In this document: one piece after another, positions 16,264 to 25,119 of the stretch | Numbering within the stretch: the stretch's first letter is position 1 | Layout of the letters: each line of letters begins with the position of its first letter | DNA from: JBHJHP01 sp042219855 | GTDB lineage: Bacteria > Bacteroidota > Bacteroidia > Bacteroidales > UBA5342 | NCBI RefSeq assembly: GCF_042219855.1 | Contig: NZ_JBHJHP010000001.1 | Location: 1-64,000, forward strand | Direction of reading: 5' to 3' | Length of the DNA: 64,000 nt | The notes under the pieces: generated by a model | Seen by the model: the letters and a program-made list of their open reading frames with translations, nothing else | Database searches by the model: none | Told to the model about the DNA's origin: nothing | Translations under genes and position numbers: made by a program

Positions 16264-16657
16264 TTTTTTTGTGATCGAATGCGAGATCCGGCAAATTATC
16301 TACTGAATACCATCCGGCATCTCCCGCATCATCGTTAGCAACAGCTTTGTATTCAGATTCAATGCATTTATAATAGATGATTGAAATGGTTCTGCCTCTT
16401 GGATCCCGGTTGACTGTGCCATAAGTTTTAAACTGATGTAATTGTGGTATTTCGATCCCTGTCTCTTCCTGCAGCTCACGGATTGCCGCCTCTTCCAGTT
16501 CTTCTTCCATTTCCACAAAACCTCCGGGAAGCGCCCAGTTGTTTCTGAATGGATTGTTTTTTCTCTGAATAAGTAATACACGTTCGGGTGTAGTATTTGT
16601 CAACAATATTATATCAACAGTGACCATTGGACGGGGATACTTGTAAGAATATGTCAT
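16220..16657 (-). CDS. Nudix hydrolase
   Basis: A 145-residue Nudix pyrophosphohydrolase. The Nudix box is GGFVEMEEELEEAAIRELQEETGIE (from residue 45), fitting Gx5Ex7REUxEExGU. FKTYGTVNRDPRGRTISIIYY after it resembles ADP-ribose and related nucleotide-sugar pyrophosphatases. The 3' end overlaps hflX by 44 bases on the opposite strand; both frames look genuine. Confidence 0.92.
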   Translation of the reverse strand: MTYSYKYPRPMVTVDIILLTNTTPERVLLIQRKNNPFRNNWALPGGFVEMEEELEEAAIRELQEETGIEIPQLHQFKTYGTVNRDPRGRTISIIYYKCIESEYKAVANDDAGDAGWYSVDNLPDLAFDHKKIIEDFLNHRNHLPL

Positions 16658-16739
16658 ATTTTAAATATACTTAAAAAGAAACCAAAATTAGATATAATTC
16701 ATTTTAAAGTCTAATTTTGCAGTAAACTACATTTAAAGC

Positions 16740-17903
16740 ATGTTTGATCACTCGGATTATGATGCCATCAGACCTTACAGGGACGATGAAGTACAAAAAA
16801 TTTTTCATGAACTTGCTGGTGAGCCTGATTTTCTAAGGTTAATAGGATTTTTGTATCCTGAATTATCAGTCAAGGGTTTTCTTAAATTATTATTCAGCCT
16901 TAATTCCATTGCGGATTTTCAGGAACAGGTCATTGCACCATACGTTCAGAATATTGCACGGTTAACTGCCGATTCTCTGACTATTGACGGGCTGGAGAAA
17001 CTGAATAAAAGTACGCCGTATTTTTACATTTCCAATCACCGGGATATCATTCTCGATCCGGCTTTTTTAAACATATTGTTGATATCAAATAGTTTTGATA
17101 CTACGGAAATAGCCATCGGGGACAACCTGCTGATTTATCCATGGATAAGGCACCTGGTCCGTTTAAATAAAAGCTTTATTGTGAACCGGAATGTTCCTGT
17201 GCGGCAAATGTTTGAGGTATCACAGAGATTATCAGATTATATCAAACATACCATGAATGATAACGGCCATTCCATATGGATGGCCCAACGGGAAGGAAGA
17301 TCTAAAGATGCCAATGACAGGACGCATCTTGCAGTATTAAAAATGCTGAATATGAGTGGGGACAGTAACTTTATTGATAATATGAAGGAGCTTAATTTTC
17401 TTCCTGTCTCAATATCCTATGAATATGACCCATGCGATTTTCTTAAGGCACGGGAATTTTTAATGAAAAGGGATAATCCGGAATTTAAGAAAACTTCTGA
17501 AGATGATCTGGAAAGTATGTATACAGGTCTTAAAGGTTATAAAGGGCGTGTTCATTTTCATATTTGTGAACCCATTGCTCATGAATTATCGGACCTAAGG
17601 GATGTAGGGGACCGAAATCAACAGGTTGCCGGCCTTGCTCAGCTTATTGATAAGCATATTCATCTCAATTACAGGTTTTATCCCGGTAATTATATAGCTT
17701 ATGATTTACTGACCGGAAGTGATAAATTTAAAGATATGTATTCGCAAGCTGATAAAAACAAGTTTCATAGCTATGTTGAGAATCAGTTGAATAAAGTACC
17801 AGAAAAAGAGAAGGAGTATGATTTTCTTTTGAACTCATTGATTGAAATGTATTCCAATCCACTGATAAATCATTACGAAGCTAAGGGTACACCAATTATG
17901 TAG
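16740..17903 (+). CDS. PlsC-domain acyltransferase (1-acylglycerol-3-phosphate type)
   Basis: A 387-residue protein with the PlsC/LPLAT core at about residues 80-200. Motif I reads SNHRDIILD, so the His-to-Asp spacing is five residues rather than the usual four, as I recall for the long Bacteroidota form. The second motif is WMAQREGRSKD. The N- and C-terminal extensions have no clear membrane helices. It probably acylates lysophosphatidic acid or a similar acceptor at the inner membrane. A -7 like TAATTTTG lies at 16712-16719. It converges on obg. Confidence 0.85.
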   Translation: MFDHSDYDAIRPYRDDEVQKIFHELAGEPDFLRLIGFLYPELSVKGFLKLLFSLNSIADFQEQVIAPYVQNIARLTADSLTIDGLEKLNKSTPYFYISNHRDIILDPAFLNILLISNSFDTTEIAIGDNLLIYPWIRHLVRLNKSFIVNRNVPVRQMFEVSQRLSDYIKHTMNDNGHSIWMAQREGRSKDANDRTHLAVLKMLNMSGDSNFIDNMKELNFLPVSISYEYDPCDFLKAREFLMKRDNPEFKKTSEDDLESMYTGLKGYKGRVHFHICEPIAHELSDLRDVGDRNQQVAGLAQLIDKHIHLNYRFYPGNYIAYDLLTGSDKFKDMYSQADKNKFHSYVENQLNKVPEKEKEYDFLLNSLIEMYSNPLINHYEAKGTPIM

Positions 17904-17924
17904 TTCCTGTTCAAAATTTAATAT

Positions 17925-18917
17925 CTACTTCTTATTTAATTCTTTCCATATCAGATCCTTAAGTTTGGTAATGTTCATGTTACTGACTGAGGATATAAAC
18001 ATATATGGAATTTCTGGTAAGTCATTTTCTATTTCCTGTATCAGCTCTTCGTCCAGTAGATCACTTTTCGATATGGCCAAAATCCGGTCTTTGTCAAGCA
18101 ATTCAGGATTATATTGTTTCAGCTCATTCAGGAGAATCTGGTATTCTTTATGAATATCATCACTATCAGCAGGAATAAGAAACAATAGAATGGAATTTCG
18201 TTCAATATGACGAAGAAAACGGAGTCCTAAACCTTTACCCTGATGTGCACCTTCAATAATTCCGGGAATATCAGCCATAACAAATGACTGGTGTTCGCGG
18301 TAGGAGACGATACCAAGATTCGGAACCAGGGTAGTGAACGGATAATCAGCAATTTCCGGTTTGGCCGCAGAAACAACAGAAAGGAGTGTGGATTTACCTG
18401 CACTGGGAAATCCAACGAGGCCAACATCAGCCAGAATTTTTAATTCCAGCACCACAGTACGTTCCACGCGTGGTTCACCCGGTTGTGCATATCTGGGCGT
18501 TTGGTTAGTTGCTGTTTTAAAATGCCAGTTACCCAGTCCGCCGCGGCCGCCTTCAACCAGTATTTTTTCCTCGCCATCTTCAGTGATCTCAAAAATGACA
18601 TCTCCCGTTTCTTCATCTCTTGCAACGGTACCCAGAGGTACTTCTATAATCTGGTCTTTTCCACTGGCACCGGTACTTCGGCTTTGACTTCCACTTTCAC
18701 CATCATCAGCAAATATGTGCCTTTGATATTTTAGATGAAGAAGAGTCCACAGTTGCTTATTCCCTTTTAGAATAACATGTCCGCCACGGCCTCCATCACC
18801 TCCATCAGGACCCCCTTTTGGAACAAATTTTTCACGGCGCAGATGGGCAGATCCTGATCCCCCTTTACCGGAGCGACAAAATATTTTTACATAATCAACA
18901 AAATTTGTTCCTGCCAT
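17925..18917 (-). CDS. obg: Obg family GTPase
   Basis: Essential GTPase of late 50S ribosome assembly and stress control, 330 residues. The glycine-rich Obg fold (1-158) has SGKGGSGSAHLRREKFVPKG and GGDGGRGG. The G domain shows G1 GFPSAGKST, G2 YPFTTLVPNLG, G3 DIPGIIEGAHQGKGLG and a G4 read as SKSD. No C-terminal extension is present beyond the G domain. Third gene of the hpt-adk-obg operon, 6 bases after adk. Confidence 0.96.
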   Translation of the reverse strand: MAGTNFVDYVKIFCRSGKGGSGSAHLRREKFVPKGGPDGGDGGRGGHVILKGNKQLWTLLHLKYQRHIFADDGESGSQSRSTGASGKDQIIEVPLGTVARDEETGDVIFEITEDGEEKILVEGGRGGLGNWHFKTATNQTPRYAQPGEPRVERTVVLELKILADVGLVGFPSAGKSTLLSVVSAAKPEIADYPFTTLVPNLGIVSYREHQSFVMADIPGIIEGAHQGKGLGLRFLRHIERNSILLFLIPADSDDIHKEYQILLNELKQYNPELLDKDRILAISKSDLLDEELIQEIENDLPEIPYMFISSVSNMNITKLKDLIWKELNKK

Positions 18918-18923
18918 AAAATA

Positions 18924-19493
18924 TTAAGCTTTAGAAATAATGTGTGCAATATCAGAAAAGATATCGTCAACGGAACCAACACCGTGAACCGGATAATGGG
19001 TGCCTTCCATCTTATAAAATTCAATTACCGGAGCTGTTTGTTTATGATATACATTTATTCTTTTCTCAATGGTTTCGAGGTTATCATCCGATCTACCGGA
19101 AGCTTTGCCCCGTTTCAACAGACGGTCAATAAGTTCTTCTTTATTGACTTCCAGGCTGATCATGGCAGCAACATCGGTTTCACGCTCATTGAGCATCTCC
19201 TTTAGTGCAACAGCCTGAGCTGTTGTTCTCGGAAAACCATCAAAGATTACACCTTTAGTGTTTTTGAGTTCGTCCAGTTTACCGGCAAGCATTCCGATTA
19301 TTACATCATCAGGAACGAGCTGTCCATCATCAATGTATTTTTTTGCCAGAATGCCGAGATCAGTTTCTTTAGCAATTTCGGCTCTGAGCACATCGCCGGT
19401 TGATATGTGCGCCAGTCCAAATTCATCAATAATTTTGTCACTCTGTGTACCTTTACCTGATCCTGGAGGGCCAAAAATTACAATGTTTTTCAT
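18924..19493 (-). CDS. adk: Adenylate kinase
   Basis: Interconverts AMP, ADP and ATP. The 189-residue enzyme is the short form with a reduced lid (KRGKASGRSDDN in place of a zinc or long lid). The P-loop is FGPPGSGKGTQSD; ISTGDVLRAEI and FDGFPRTTAQA form the AMP and nucleotide sites. The ATG at 19493 is preferred to a GTG one codon upstream. The hpt stop lies 2 bases before it, so translation is probably coupled. Confidence 0.96.
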   Translation of the reverse strand: MKNIVIFGPPGSGKGTQSDKIIDEFGLAHISTGDVLRAEIAKETDLGILAKKYIDDGQLVPDDVIIGMLAGKLDELKNTKGVIFDGFPRTTAQAVALKEMLNERETDVAAMISLEVNKEELIDRLLKRGKASGRSDDNLETIEKRINVYHKQTAPVIEFYKMEGTHYPVHGVGSVDDIFSDIAHIISKA

Positions 19494-19495
19494 CA

Positions 19496-20035
19496 CTAAT
19501 CACTTATGTTTTTATAGATATCCTTTAAATTTCTGCCGTGACCATTATAATCCAGTCCGTAACCAACAATGAAGTCATTGGGGATACTCATGCCGACATA
19601 GTCCAGTGGAATACTTTTTTTGTATGCATCCGGTTTCAACAGGAGTGTTGCAATTTTAACTTCTTCAACTCCTAATTCATTGAGTTTGTCAATAATCAGT
19701 CCCATGGTATTGCCGGAATCAACGATGTCTTCCACTATTACAATGGTTCTGTTTTTTAGCGACTCATTAAACCCGATCAGTTCCTTAACAATACCGGAAG
19801 ATTTAGTACCTTGATAGGAGGCCATTTTTACAAAGCTGACTTCACAAGGAAGAGTGATTTCCTTAAGTAAATCAGAGGCAAACATAAATGACCCGTTCAG
19901 GATGCAAACAAAAATAGGTGTTTTCCCTTTCAGGTCTTCATTGATCTTCATTGCAACCCTCCGTATTGAAGCCCTGATCTCTTCATGGAGAATTGAGATT
20001 CCGAAAGTCTTGTCGTGAATTTGTATCTGCTGCAT
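19496..20035 (-). CDS. hpt: Hypoxanthine phosphoribosyltransferase
   Basis: Salvages hypoxanthine and guanine to IMP and GMP with PRPP. The 179-residue length is normal. The PRPP-binding motif is VIVEDIVDSGNTMGLI, the flexible-loop region holds KMASYQGTKSSG and the base-binding end is DFIVGYGLDYNGHGRNL. First gene of the purine salvage/adenylate/Obg operon; promoter at 20065-20096. Confidence 0.95.
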   Translation of the reverse strand: MQQIQIHDKTFGISILHEEIRASIRRVAMKINEDLKGKTPIFVCILNGSFMFASDLLKEITLPCEVSFVKMASYQGTKSSGIVKELIGFNESLKNRTIVIVEDIVDSGNTMGLIIDKLNELGVEEVKIATLLLKPDAYKKSIPLDYVGMSIPNDFIVGYGLDYNGHGRNLKDIYKNISD

Positions 20036-20064
20036 GTTCTTATAACGTATGTGTTCTGAGCCGA

Positions 20065-20096
20065 CAAATTTAAGCTAAAAAGTTCGTTACCCAAAG
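20065..20096 (-). promoter_or_regulatory. Promoter of the hpt-adk-obg operon
   Basis: On the minus strand TTTG (20093-20096), 20 bases, TAAATTTG (20065-20072), about 30 bases upstream of the hpt ATG. Confidence 0.55.
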
Positions 20097-20179
20097 CAAA
20101 ATTTAGGATCATACATACGATATGGCACCTTAATATGCCACACGTGTGTAAAGATTTTCGCATCAATGGAATAAAATGA

Positions 20180-20187
20180 TATATTTG
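20180..20187 (+). promoter_or_regulatory. -7 promoter element of the sigma factor operon
   Basis: TATATTTG, 17 bases before the ATG at 20205. The upstream half is only TTTT, so recognition could depend on another factor, including autoregulation. Confidence 0.4.
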
Positions 20188-20204
20188 ATTGTCTTAAATA
20201 TGAA

Positions 20205-20777
20205 ATGGAATCAGTTTTGCAAAGCAATATCTCTGATATAGATTTACTCCATCGGGTAAAAAACGGCGATCAGTATGCATATACTATCATCGTTGAACGC
20301 TATAGAAAGCAGGTGGCTAAAACTGTATTCGGTATGCTGGGTAATACGCCTGAGGCTGATGACGTTGGTCAGGATGTATTTATCCGCTTTTATCATTCCA
20401 TTGATGGATTCAGGGGAGACAGTAGTTTGAGTACCTATCTGACCCGCATAGCCATCAATTTATCGTTGAACGAACTCAAAAAAAGAAAAAGAAAGGCTTT
20501 TTTCTTTTTTCAGAAAGACGATGGTTCACATCTGGAAATTGATGTGGAAGATGAAACAAGAATGGATGAGGAGATTGATAATAATGAGATTGTGGAAAAA
20601 GCGCTTTCCGAACTGGAGCCAAAATTCAGGACCGTTGTGGTTTTAAGGTTGATACAGGGATATTCAACCAGAGAAACAGCCGATATGTTAGGTTTACCTC
20701 AGGGAACTGTGCTGAGCCGGCTTGCAAGAGCACAGGATAAGTTAAAGGAAGTTATAAAAGACTTAATGATAGTGTGA
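20205..20777 (+). CDS. ECF-type RNA polymerase sigma factor
   Basis: A 190-residue sigma-70 family protein. Region 2 spans about 12-90 (YAYTIIVERYRKQVAK, ADDVGQDVFIRFYHSIDGFRGDSS, YLTRIAINLSLNELKKRKRK) and region 4 about 125-185 (TVVVLRLIQGYSTRETADMLGLPQGTVLSRLARA). The linker between them is long and acidic. Its stop overlaps the start of a small membrane protein (TGATG), and a Spy/CpxP-like gene follows, a typical envelope-stress arrangement. Confidence 0.92.
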   Translation: MESVLQSNISDIDLLHRVKNGDQYAYTIIVERYRKQVAKTVFGMLGNTPEADDVGQDVFIRFYHSIDGFRGDSSLSTYLTRIAINLSLNELKKRKRKAFFFFQKDDGSHLEIDVEDETRMDEEIDNNEIVEKALSELEPKFRTVVVLRLIQGYSTRETADMLGLPQGTVLSRLARAQDKLKEVIKDLMIV

Positions 20778-21070
20778 TGAAAAAGAACAGTGAAAATTTT
20801 GATGTCTTACTTAAGAATTACGATCGGGATTTCAGACCGTTTTTCGAAACCAGGCTGAAAGCCAGGTTGGACAAAGACAGAAAAGAAACACGGTATGAAA
20901 TTGTGTATAACCGTTTCTTTAAGCGTGTTGTATATTCCGGTTTTGTTGCAATTGCCGCTATTTTACTGGCTATCTTTGTAATGAACGGAAGTCTTGGAAT
21001 GGATTCTTTATTAGGAGTAAAAGATCTTTCAGTTGAAAACTCTCTCGTATTGTCTTTAGCTGATTTATAA
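20777..21070 (+). CDS. Small single-helix membrane protein, putative anti-sigma factor
   Basis: A 97-residue protein. Residues 1-50 are charged and cytoplasmic in character (FETRLKARLDKDRKETRYEI), followed by one membrane helix (about 52-70, VVYSGFVAIAAILLAIFVM) and a short periplasmic tail. The layout and the 1-base overlap with the sigma gene suggest an anti-sigma factor; no zinc-binding (ZAS) motif is visible, and the function is inferred from context. The ATG at 20777 is chosen over the GTG one codon earlier. Confidence 0.7.
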   Translation: MKKNSENFDVLLKNYDRDFRPFFETRLKARLDKDRKETRYEIVYNRFFKRVVYSGFVAIAAILLAIFVMNGSLGMDSLLGVKDLSVENSLVLSLADL

Positions 21071-21079
21071 AAGTCAATT

Positions 21080-21556
21080 ATGAAACTTAAAGTTGTTATT
21101 CAGTTAGTTGTTGTCCTGATCCTTGGATTTTTTATCGGTTTTTTGACCAACAGCAGTATTGTGTCAAAAAAAATAAAAAACTACAACTGGAGAAGGGGAG
21201 AAGTAGTCTTCTGGACACGCACGCTTGATGAAATTCATGCTTCGCAGGAGCAGAGAGATAAGATAATGCCAATTGTGTTCAAGTATTCTGATAAAGGGCA
21301 TCAGATAATGAGGGACGCTGCAAAGGAGATTGAACCGCTCTGGGAAGATATGGAAGAGGAAATTGCGCCTATTCTTACTCAGGATCAGCTGAACGTTGTA
21401 GAAGATATTAAGAAACGACGAATTGAGAAGTTCAGAGAGAGAATGAAAAATCAGGGACGGAATAATGATCGTTGGAGAGACGGAAGACGCGACAGTTCGG
21501 ATCATGGTAAAAGATCCCAGGGGCCGCCACCTCCGCCACCACCCGGAGATAATTAA
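21080..21556 (+). CDS. Spy/CpxP-like periplasmic protein
   Basis: A 158-residue protein with an N-terminal membrane helix or uncleaved signal (about 5-24) and a helical periplasmic part containing LDEIHASQEQRDKIMPIV and EIAPILTQDQLNVVEDIKKRR, resembling the LTxxQ-type repeats of Spy/CpxP and of periplasmic metal sensors. The tail is basic and ends in a run of seven prolines. It probably acts as a chaperone or stress sensor for the sigma/anti-sigma pair upstream. The stop shares a TTAA with the convergent gene. Confidence 0.75.
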   Translation: MKLKVVIQLVVVLILGFFIGFLTNSSIVSKKIKNYNWRRGEVVFWTRTLDEIHASQEQRDKIMPIVFKYSDKGHQIMRDAAKEIEPLWEDMEEEIAPILTQDQLNVVEDIKKRRIEKFRERMKNQGRNNDRWRDGRRDSSDHGKRSQGPPPPPPPGDN

Positions 21557-22761
21557 TATCCATCGGGATTGTTAAAGTAATCCCGGATACCGATGGCCGG
21601 TTTTTGGTCCAGAACTTTATGATCCGGAATTATAAGTTGGGTAACCTGCTTTCCTTTGAGCTTATTGTCAGTTACAAACGTCTCATTCAAATTTACGGAA
21701 CTCAGGTGATATTTGTCCCCCTGATTATGATAAACTATGGTGGCGACATATTGAATATCATCTCCAAACAGGTCATTATTCCCCTTAACATAATACGATT
21801 TACCCAGTACAGATTTTTTTGTGCTGCTGCCTTTAATGATACATTTGATTACTACACCTTCGTTTTTTAAAAGGTATAATTCGCCTTCATAATATTTAAT
21901 ATAGGCATCCTGTGTGGTAATCAGGTCCGGATCCAGATTTTTAAAGGCTATGTGTATTAATGTGTCTCCATCGAATGGTTCAGAATCAAGAAGTTCCAAC
22001 TGATACTGATATAAATTTTCATCTGAAAAGATACTGGTATGACTTCTAACCACATCATAGTTAAGCAATTCATCCATGTTGGTCATGCCGGTTTTGAACG
22101 GAACCTCCCGGTAGTTGCGCTTGGTACTTAAAAAGGAATATGTTCTGCTTTTAAAAAGCTCTGCAGGGGTTTGGAATTTGTAGCCTGAATCATCGGTAAT
22201 TGTTCCCTGTGATTCCGTAACCCGGTTTATATTCCCGGCGATGTACGTATTTTTATAATTAAAATTGTAAATGAACGGATCAGAAATGAAGTTTTCTTCC
22301 ACGTTTTTTATCGCTTTTCTCACATAACCATACAAAACTTTAGATTCTGCTTCTATGTTTATGCTAACTATTTCGTAATTAATGGGTTTTAGTTCAATCA
22401 CAGCGTTTTCAACTTTTTCAAGTTCTGATAATTTAAAACGCTTTGCGGAAAATCCGATAACCGAAATAAAAATGTTACTGTTTTCAAGTTCTTCGGGATA
22501 AGTCAGGATAAAATTTCCTTCTTCGTCGGTGGATGTTCCTGTGAGTGTATTTTCAATAACGATATTCGCAAACGGGATGCCTTCTCCGTTATATTCATTT
22601 ACAATTTTACCACGAATTTCTCTTTCAGATTTTTTTAGGAAATCCATATCAGATTTATCTGTGACCTGGGAGAATGTAAAACTGCCTGAATATAATGTTG
22701 TTACGATGATTGCGATAAGTGTAAAGTATGTGTGACCTGCCCTTCTGAATCTACTTTTCAT
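21553..22761 (-). CDS. Exported protein with carboxypeptidase-regulatory-like domain
   Basis: A 402-residue envelope protein with a signal sequence at residues 1-32 (LIAIIVTTLYSGSFTFSQ) and a CarboxypepD_reg-like beta sandwich at about 47-130 (IRGKIVNEYNGEGIPFANIVIENT, TSTDEEGNFIL). The rest (GYVRKAIKNVEENFISDPFIYNF onward) resembles the segment that follows this domain in DUF5686-type Bacteroidota outer-membrane proteins, but there is no beta-barrel C-terminus. Function unknown. It converges with the Spy-like gene and the two stops overlap by 4 bases. Confidence 0.75.
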   Translation of the reverse strand: MKSRFRRAGHTYFTLIAIIVTTLYSGSFTFSQVTDKSDMDFLKKSEREIRGKIVNEYNGEGIPFANIVIENTLTGTSTDEEGNFILTYPEELENSNIFISVIGFSAKRFKLSELEKVENAVIELKPINYEIVSINIEAESKVLYGYVRKAIKNVEENFISDPFIYNFNYKNTYIAGNINRVTESQGTITDDSGYKFQTPAELFKSRTYSFLSTKRNYREVPFKTGMTNMDELLNYDVVRSHTSIFSDENLYQYQLELLDSEPFDGDTLIHIAFKNLDPDLITTQDAYIKYYEGELYLLKNEGVVIKCIIKGSSTKKSVLGKSYYVKGNNDLFGDDIQYVATIVYHNQGDKYHLSSVNLNETFVTDNKLKGKQVTQLIIPDHKVLDQKPAIGIRDYFNNPDGY

Positions 22762-22811
22762 GAAGTTGTTTTTTTATCTATATTTGGGGTAAAATTAGAA
22801 AAAAAAACTGT

Positions 22812-23534
22812 ATGAAGAATAGACTGGGGCTTAGCTTCTTAATCCTGGCAATATTATTTGCAGGAGGATGTGTTTCCAAGAAAAAGTATCTTGCAATGGA
22901 AACATTAAAAAACCAGTATGTGAAGCAGGCAACCAATTTGCAAAAGGAGAACGATGAGCTGAAGAGTGATCTTGCAAATTCTGAAAAGGAGTTCGATGAG
23001 TTTAATCAGAATCTGCGGTACAGTAATTCGGTAAAGGATGGAGATCTTTCAGAATTAGCCGCAAAACTGAAGGAGATGGAGGAGAACTTTAACAGAGCAC
23101 AGACAGAGCTTTCGCGTACGCAGGATTTATATAAGGACCAGCGATTTTACAATACACAGGCAAGCAATGAAATTACCAGGCTCGAATTTGCTATTGAGCA
23201 GTTAAAGCGGGATACTATAAGTATCAATTACTCTTTAAAACTGGCCAGGGAAAAGAACGATCAGGTTCAGAAGAGATTGCAGGAAAGGGTGGATCAGATT
23301 AATGATAAGAACAGTGAAATTGCAAGGCTTCAAAATGAGATGGCCGCAAAGGATGAAGTATTAAAACAGGTGGAAGCCCAGCTGGCAGAACAAAAGACAA
23401 AAATTGATGCTATAAATACAGCCTTTATTGAATTAAGAAAAGATATGTTGAGGGCCAAGGCAAACAATACAATAATCGACCCGGGTACTGATCCTAATGT
23501 AGCTAAAATCAGTAAGACTCTGGGACATTATTAA
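22812..23534 (+). CDS. Coiled-coil lipoprotein
   Basis: A 240-residue predicted lipoprotein with a lipobox (FAGGC, Cys at about 20) and a long coiled coil from about 35 to 215, rich in Glu, Lys and Gln heptads. It resembles the N-terminal half of OmpA/MotB-type lipoproteins that start with GCVSKKKYLAME, but no OmpA peptidoglycan-binding domain follows; the protein ends soon after the coil (ISKTLGHY). It may be an envelope spacer. TATATTTG at 22779-22786 is a candidate -7 element. Stops overlap with the HAD gene (TTAA). Confidence 0.75.
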   Translation: MKNRLGLSFLILAILFAGGCVSKKKYLAMETLKNQYVKQATNLQKENDELKSDLANSEKEFDEFNQNLRYSNSVKDGDLSELAAKLKEMEENFNRAQTELSRTQDLYKDQRFYNTQASNEITRLEFAIEQLKRDTISINYSLKLAREKNDQVQKRLQERVDQINDKNSEIARLQNEMAAKDEVLKQVEAQLAEQKTKIDAINTAFIELRKDMLRAKANNTIIDPGTDPNVAKISKTLGHY

Positions 23535-24205
23535 GAAAATGTATCCCTTAACCATTCCCTGAGTTGAATGGCACTGTCGAAAACAATATCTGCGCCTGCT
23601 TCTGACAGCGTTTTATTTTTGAGTTTCCCTGTATTGACAGCAACAGTAAATATTCCGGCAGCTTTGGCTGCCTGAACACCCAACGGAGCATTTTCTATAA
23701 CAATGGCTTCAGAAGCTTTGCATCCCATAAGGGATAATGCTTTATGATAGGGTTCCGGGGCAGGCTTCCCTCTTTCCACATCTTCACCGGTTATAAAAGA
23801 ATCCTTAAAACGATTATTGTAATGGTGATTGATATAATTGATTAAGGATTTTTGTGAAGAACCGGTAACAACACAAAGGTTAAATGATCTGTCGTGAAGG
23901 AACTCTATTATTTCCGGCATTCCGGCAATCAGATCAGCCTTTCCCATTTCATTCATGAGCTCTGTTTTTCTGGCATACAACTCTTCAATTGTATTTTGAT
24001 CCGGTGTTTCGTTCAGGATATCTTTAAATACTTCTACTATTGTTTCCCGGCCGGGTCTTCCTTCGTTCATATAGATCATCTCAGTGGGATAATCCACGTT
24101 GATTGTTTTGAATGTTTCTTTCCATGATTTTTCATGCAATGGCATGGAGTTATATAACACGCCATCCATATCGAATAAAAAAGCATTTATATTATTAACG
24201 TTCAT
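23531..24205 (-). CDS. HAD family hydrolase (beta-phosphoglucomutase-like)
   Basis: A 224-residue HAD subfamily I phosphatase or phosphomutase. Motif I is FLFDMDGVLYNS (nucleophile and acid Asp), motif II VVTGSS, motif III GKPAPEPYHKAL and motif IV VIENAPLGVQAAKAAG. A helical cap sits after motif I (about 17-85). ENAPLG in motif IV is typical of the beta-phosphoglucomutase/2-deoxyglucose-6-phosphatase group. Substrate not predictable. Confidence 0.9.
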   Translation of the reverse strand: MNVNNINAFLFDMDGVLYNSMPLHEKSWKETFKTINVDYPTEMIYMNEGRPGRETIVEVFKDILNETPDQNTIEELYARKTELMNEMGKADLIAGMPEIIEFLHDRSFNLCVVTGSSQKSLINYINHHYNNRFKDSFITGEDVERGKPAPEPYHKALSLMGCKASEAIVIENAPLGVQAAKAAGIFTVAVNTGKLKNKTLSEAGADIVFDSAIQLREWLRDTFS

Positions 24206-24232
24206 GGGTTGTTTTAATATTAGTCTTCTACC

Positions 24233-24988
24233 TTAAAAGGAGTAATTAAAGGAATTGTTTATAGTATAGTAAAGATTATCAACTCCACTGGGTGTTAAAG
24301 AGTCATAGTCAATTTTAAAAAACAGATTAAATGAAAAGTTTTTACGGATGTCAATTTTCAAACGCGATTCACTCCATATTCTGTAGTCCTCAGGATCTGA
24401 ATAGTCAGGCTCATAGTAAGTGCTGTGCTGTAATTTCGTGTTTTCACTCATTTGCCAGCTAAAGTTTAACAGGGAACTGAATTTTACAAGGCTTTTGCGG
24501 TTAATAATCTCGGCGTTTTCATATAATTCATTCAGATAAATGGTGTAAGCGACGAGACTGAGGGAGAACTTTTGAGACGAAGCAATCTTAAAACGAGGGC
24601 CACCACCAAGGATATTGCGGTATTTCAACTTTTTTACATCATTATAGTCATATTGATAGATGGCTTCAGCGGATATGAATTTTTCAGGTACCATGAAATT
24701 GTAAATTATACCGAAGTTCCCTTTGTTAATATTTTTTTCTTTATCTACCTGATCCAGAACAATATCACCAAATATCATATAGGTGTTCAGGCTGTCATTG
24801 TACTGAAGTTTCATGCGGGAACCATTCTGTATAATATCTTTATTATTGTGTGTAAAGTTTAACGAGTAACTCAATTCTCCCTGAATACCCCGGACCGGAT
24901 TTTTTGATCGCCTTTCATCAAGGCTGATGATCTGGGAAAACGCATTGAGAGTGAAAAGAAGAGCCGTTAACGTAATTATGAGCCGCAT
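24233..24988 (-). CDS. DUF481-like outer-membrane beta-barrel protein
   Basis: A 251-residue protein with a signal peptide (to about residue 18, NAFSQ) and amphipathic beta strands ending in a terminal Phe (NSFNYSF), as in outer-membrane barrels. GELSYSLNFTHNNKDI, KNINKGNFGIIYNF and RNILGGGPRFKI suggest the DUF481 family. Function unknown. CAAAAATA at 25012-25019 reads as TATTTTTG on the minus strand and may be its -7 element. Confidence 0.72.
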   Translation of the reverse strand: MRLIITLTALLFTLNAFSQIISLDERRSKNPVRGIQGELSYSLNFTHNNKDIIQNGSRMKLQYNDSLNTYMIFGDIVLDQVDKEKNINKGNFGIIYNFMVPEKFISAEAIYQYDYNDVKKLKYRNILGGGPRFKIASSQKFSLSLVAYTIYLNELYENAEIINRKSLVKFSSLLNFSWQMSENTKLQHSTYYEPDYSDPEDYRIWSESRLKIDIRKNFSFNLFFKIDYDSLTPSGVDNLYYTINNSFNYSF

Positions 24989-25044
24989 GGTACAAGCATT
25001 AATTCTGAGGACAAAAATAAAAAAAGAAATGAAAGCTTCTAAAA

Positions 25045-25075
25045 TTGCAATTATTCGTTTGCATGATTATCTTTG
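25045..25075 (+). promoter_or_regulatory. Promoter of the aminotransferase gene
   Basis: TTG (25045-25047), 20 bases, TATCTTTG (25068-25075), 45 bases upstream of the ATG. Confidence 0.45.
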
Positions 25076-25119
25076 CTCGCTATTAAAAAACTGATAAAAA
25101 TCAGGGTTATAACGTTTTT

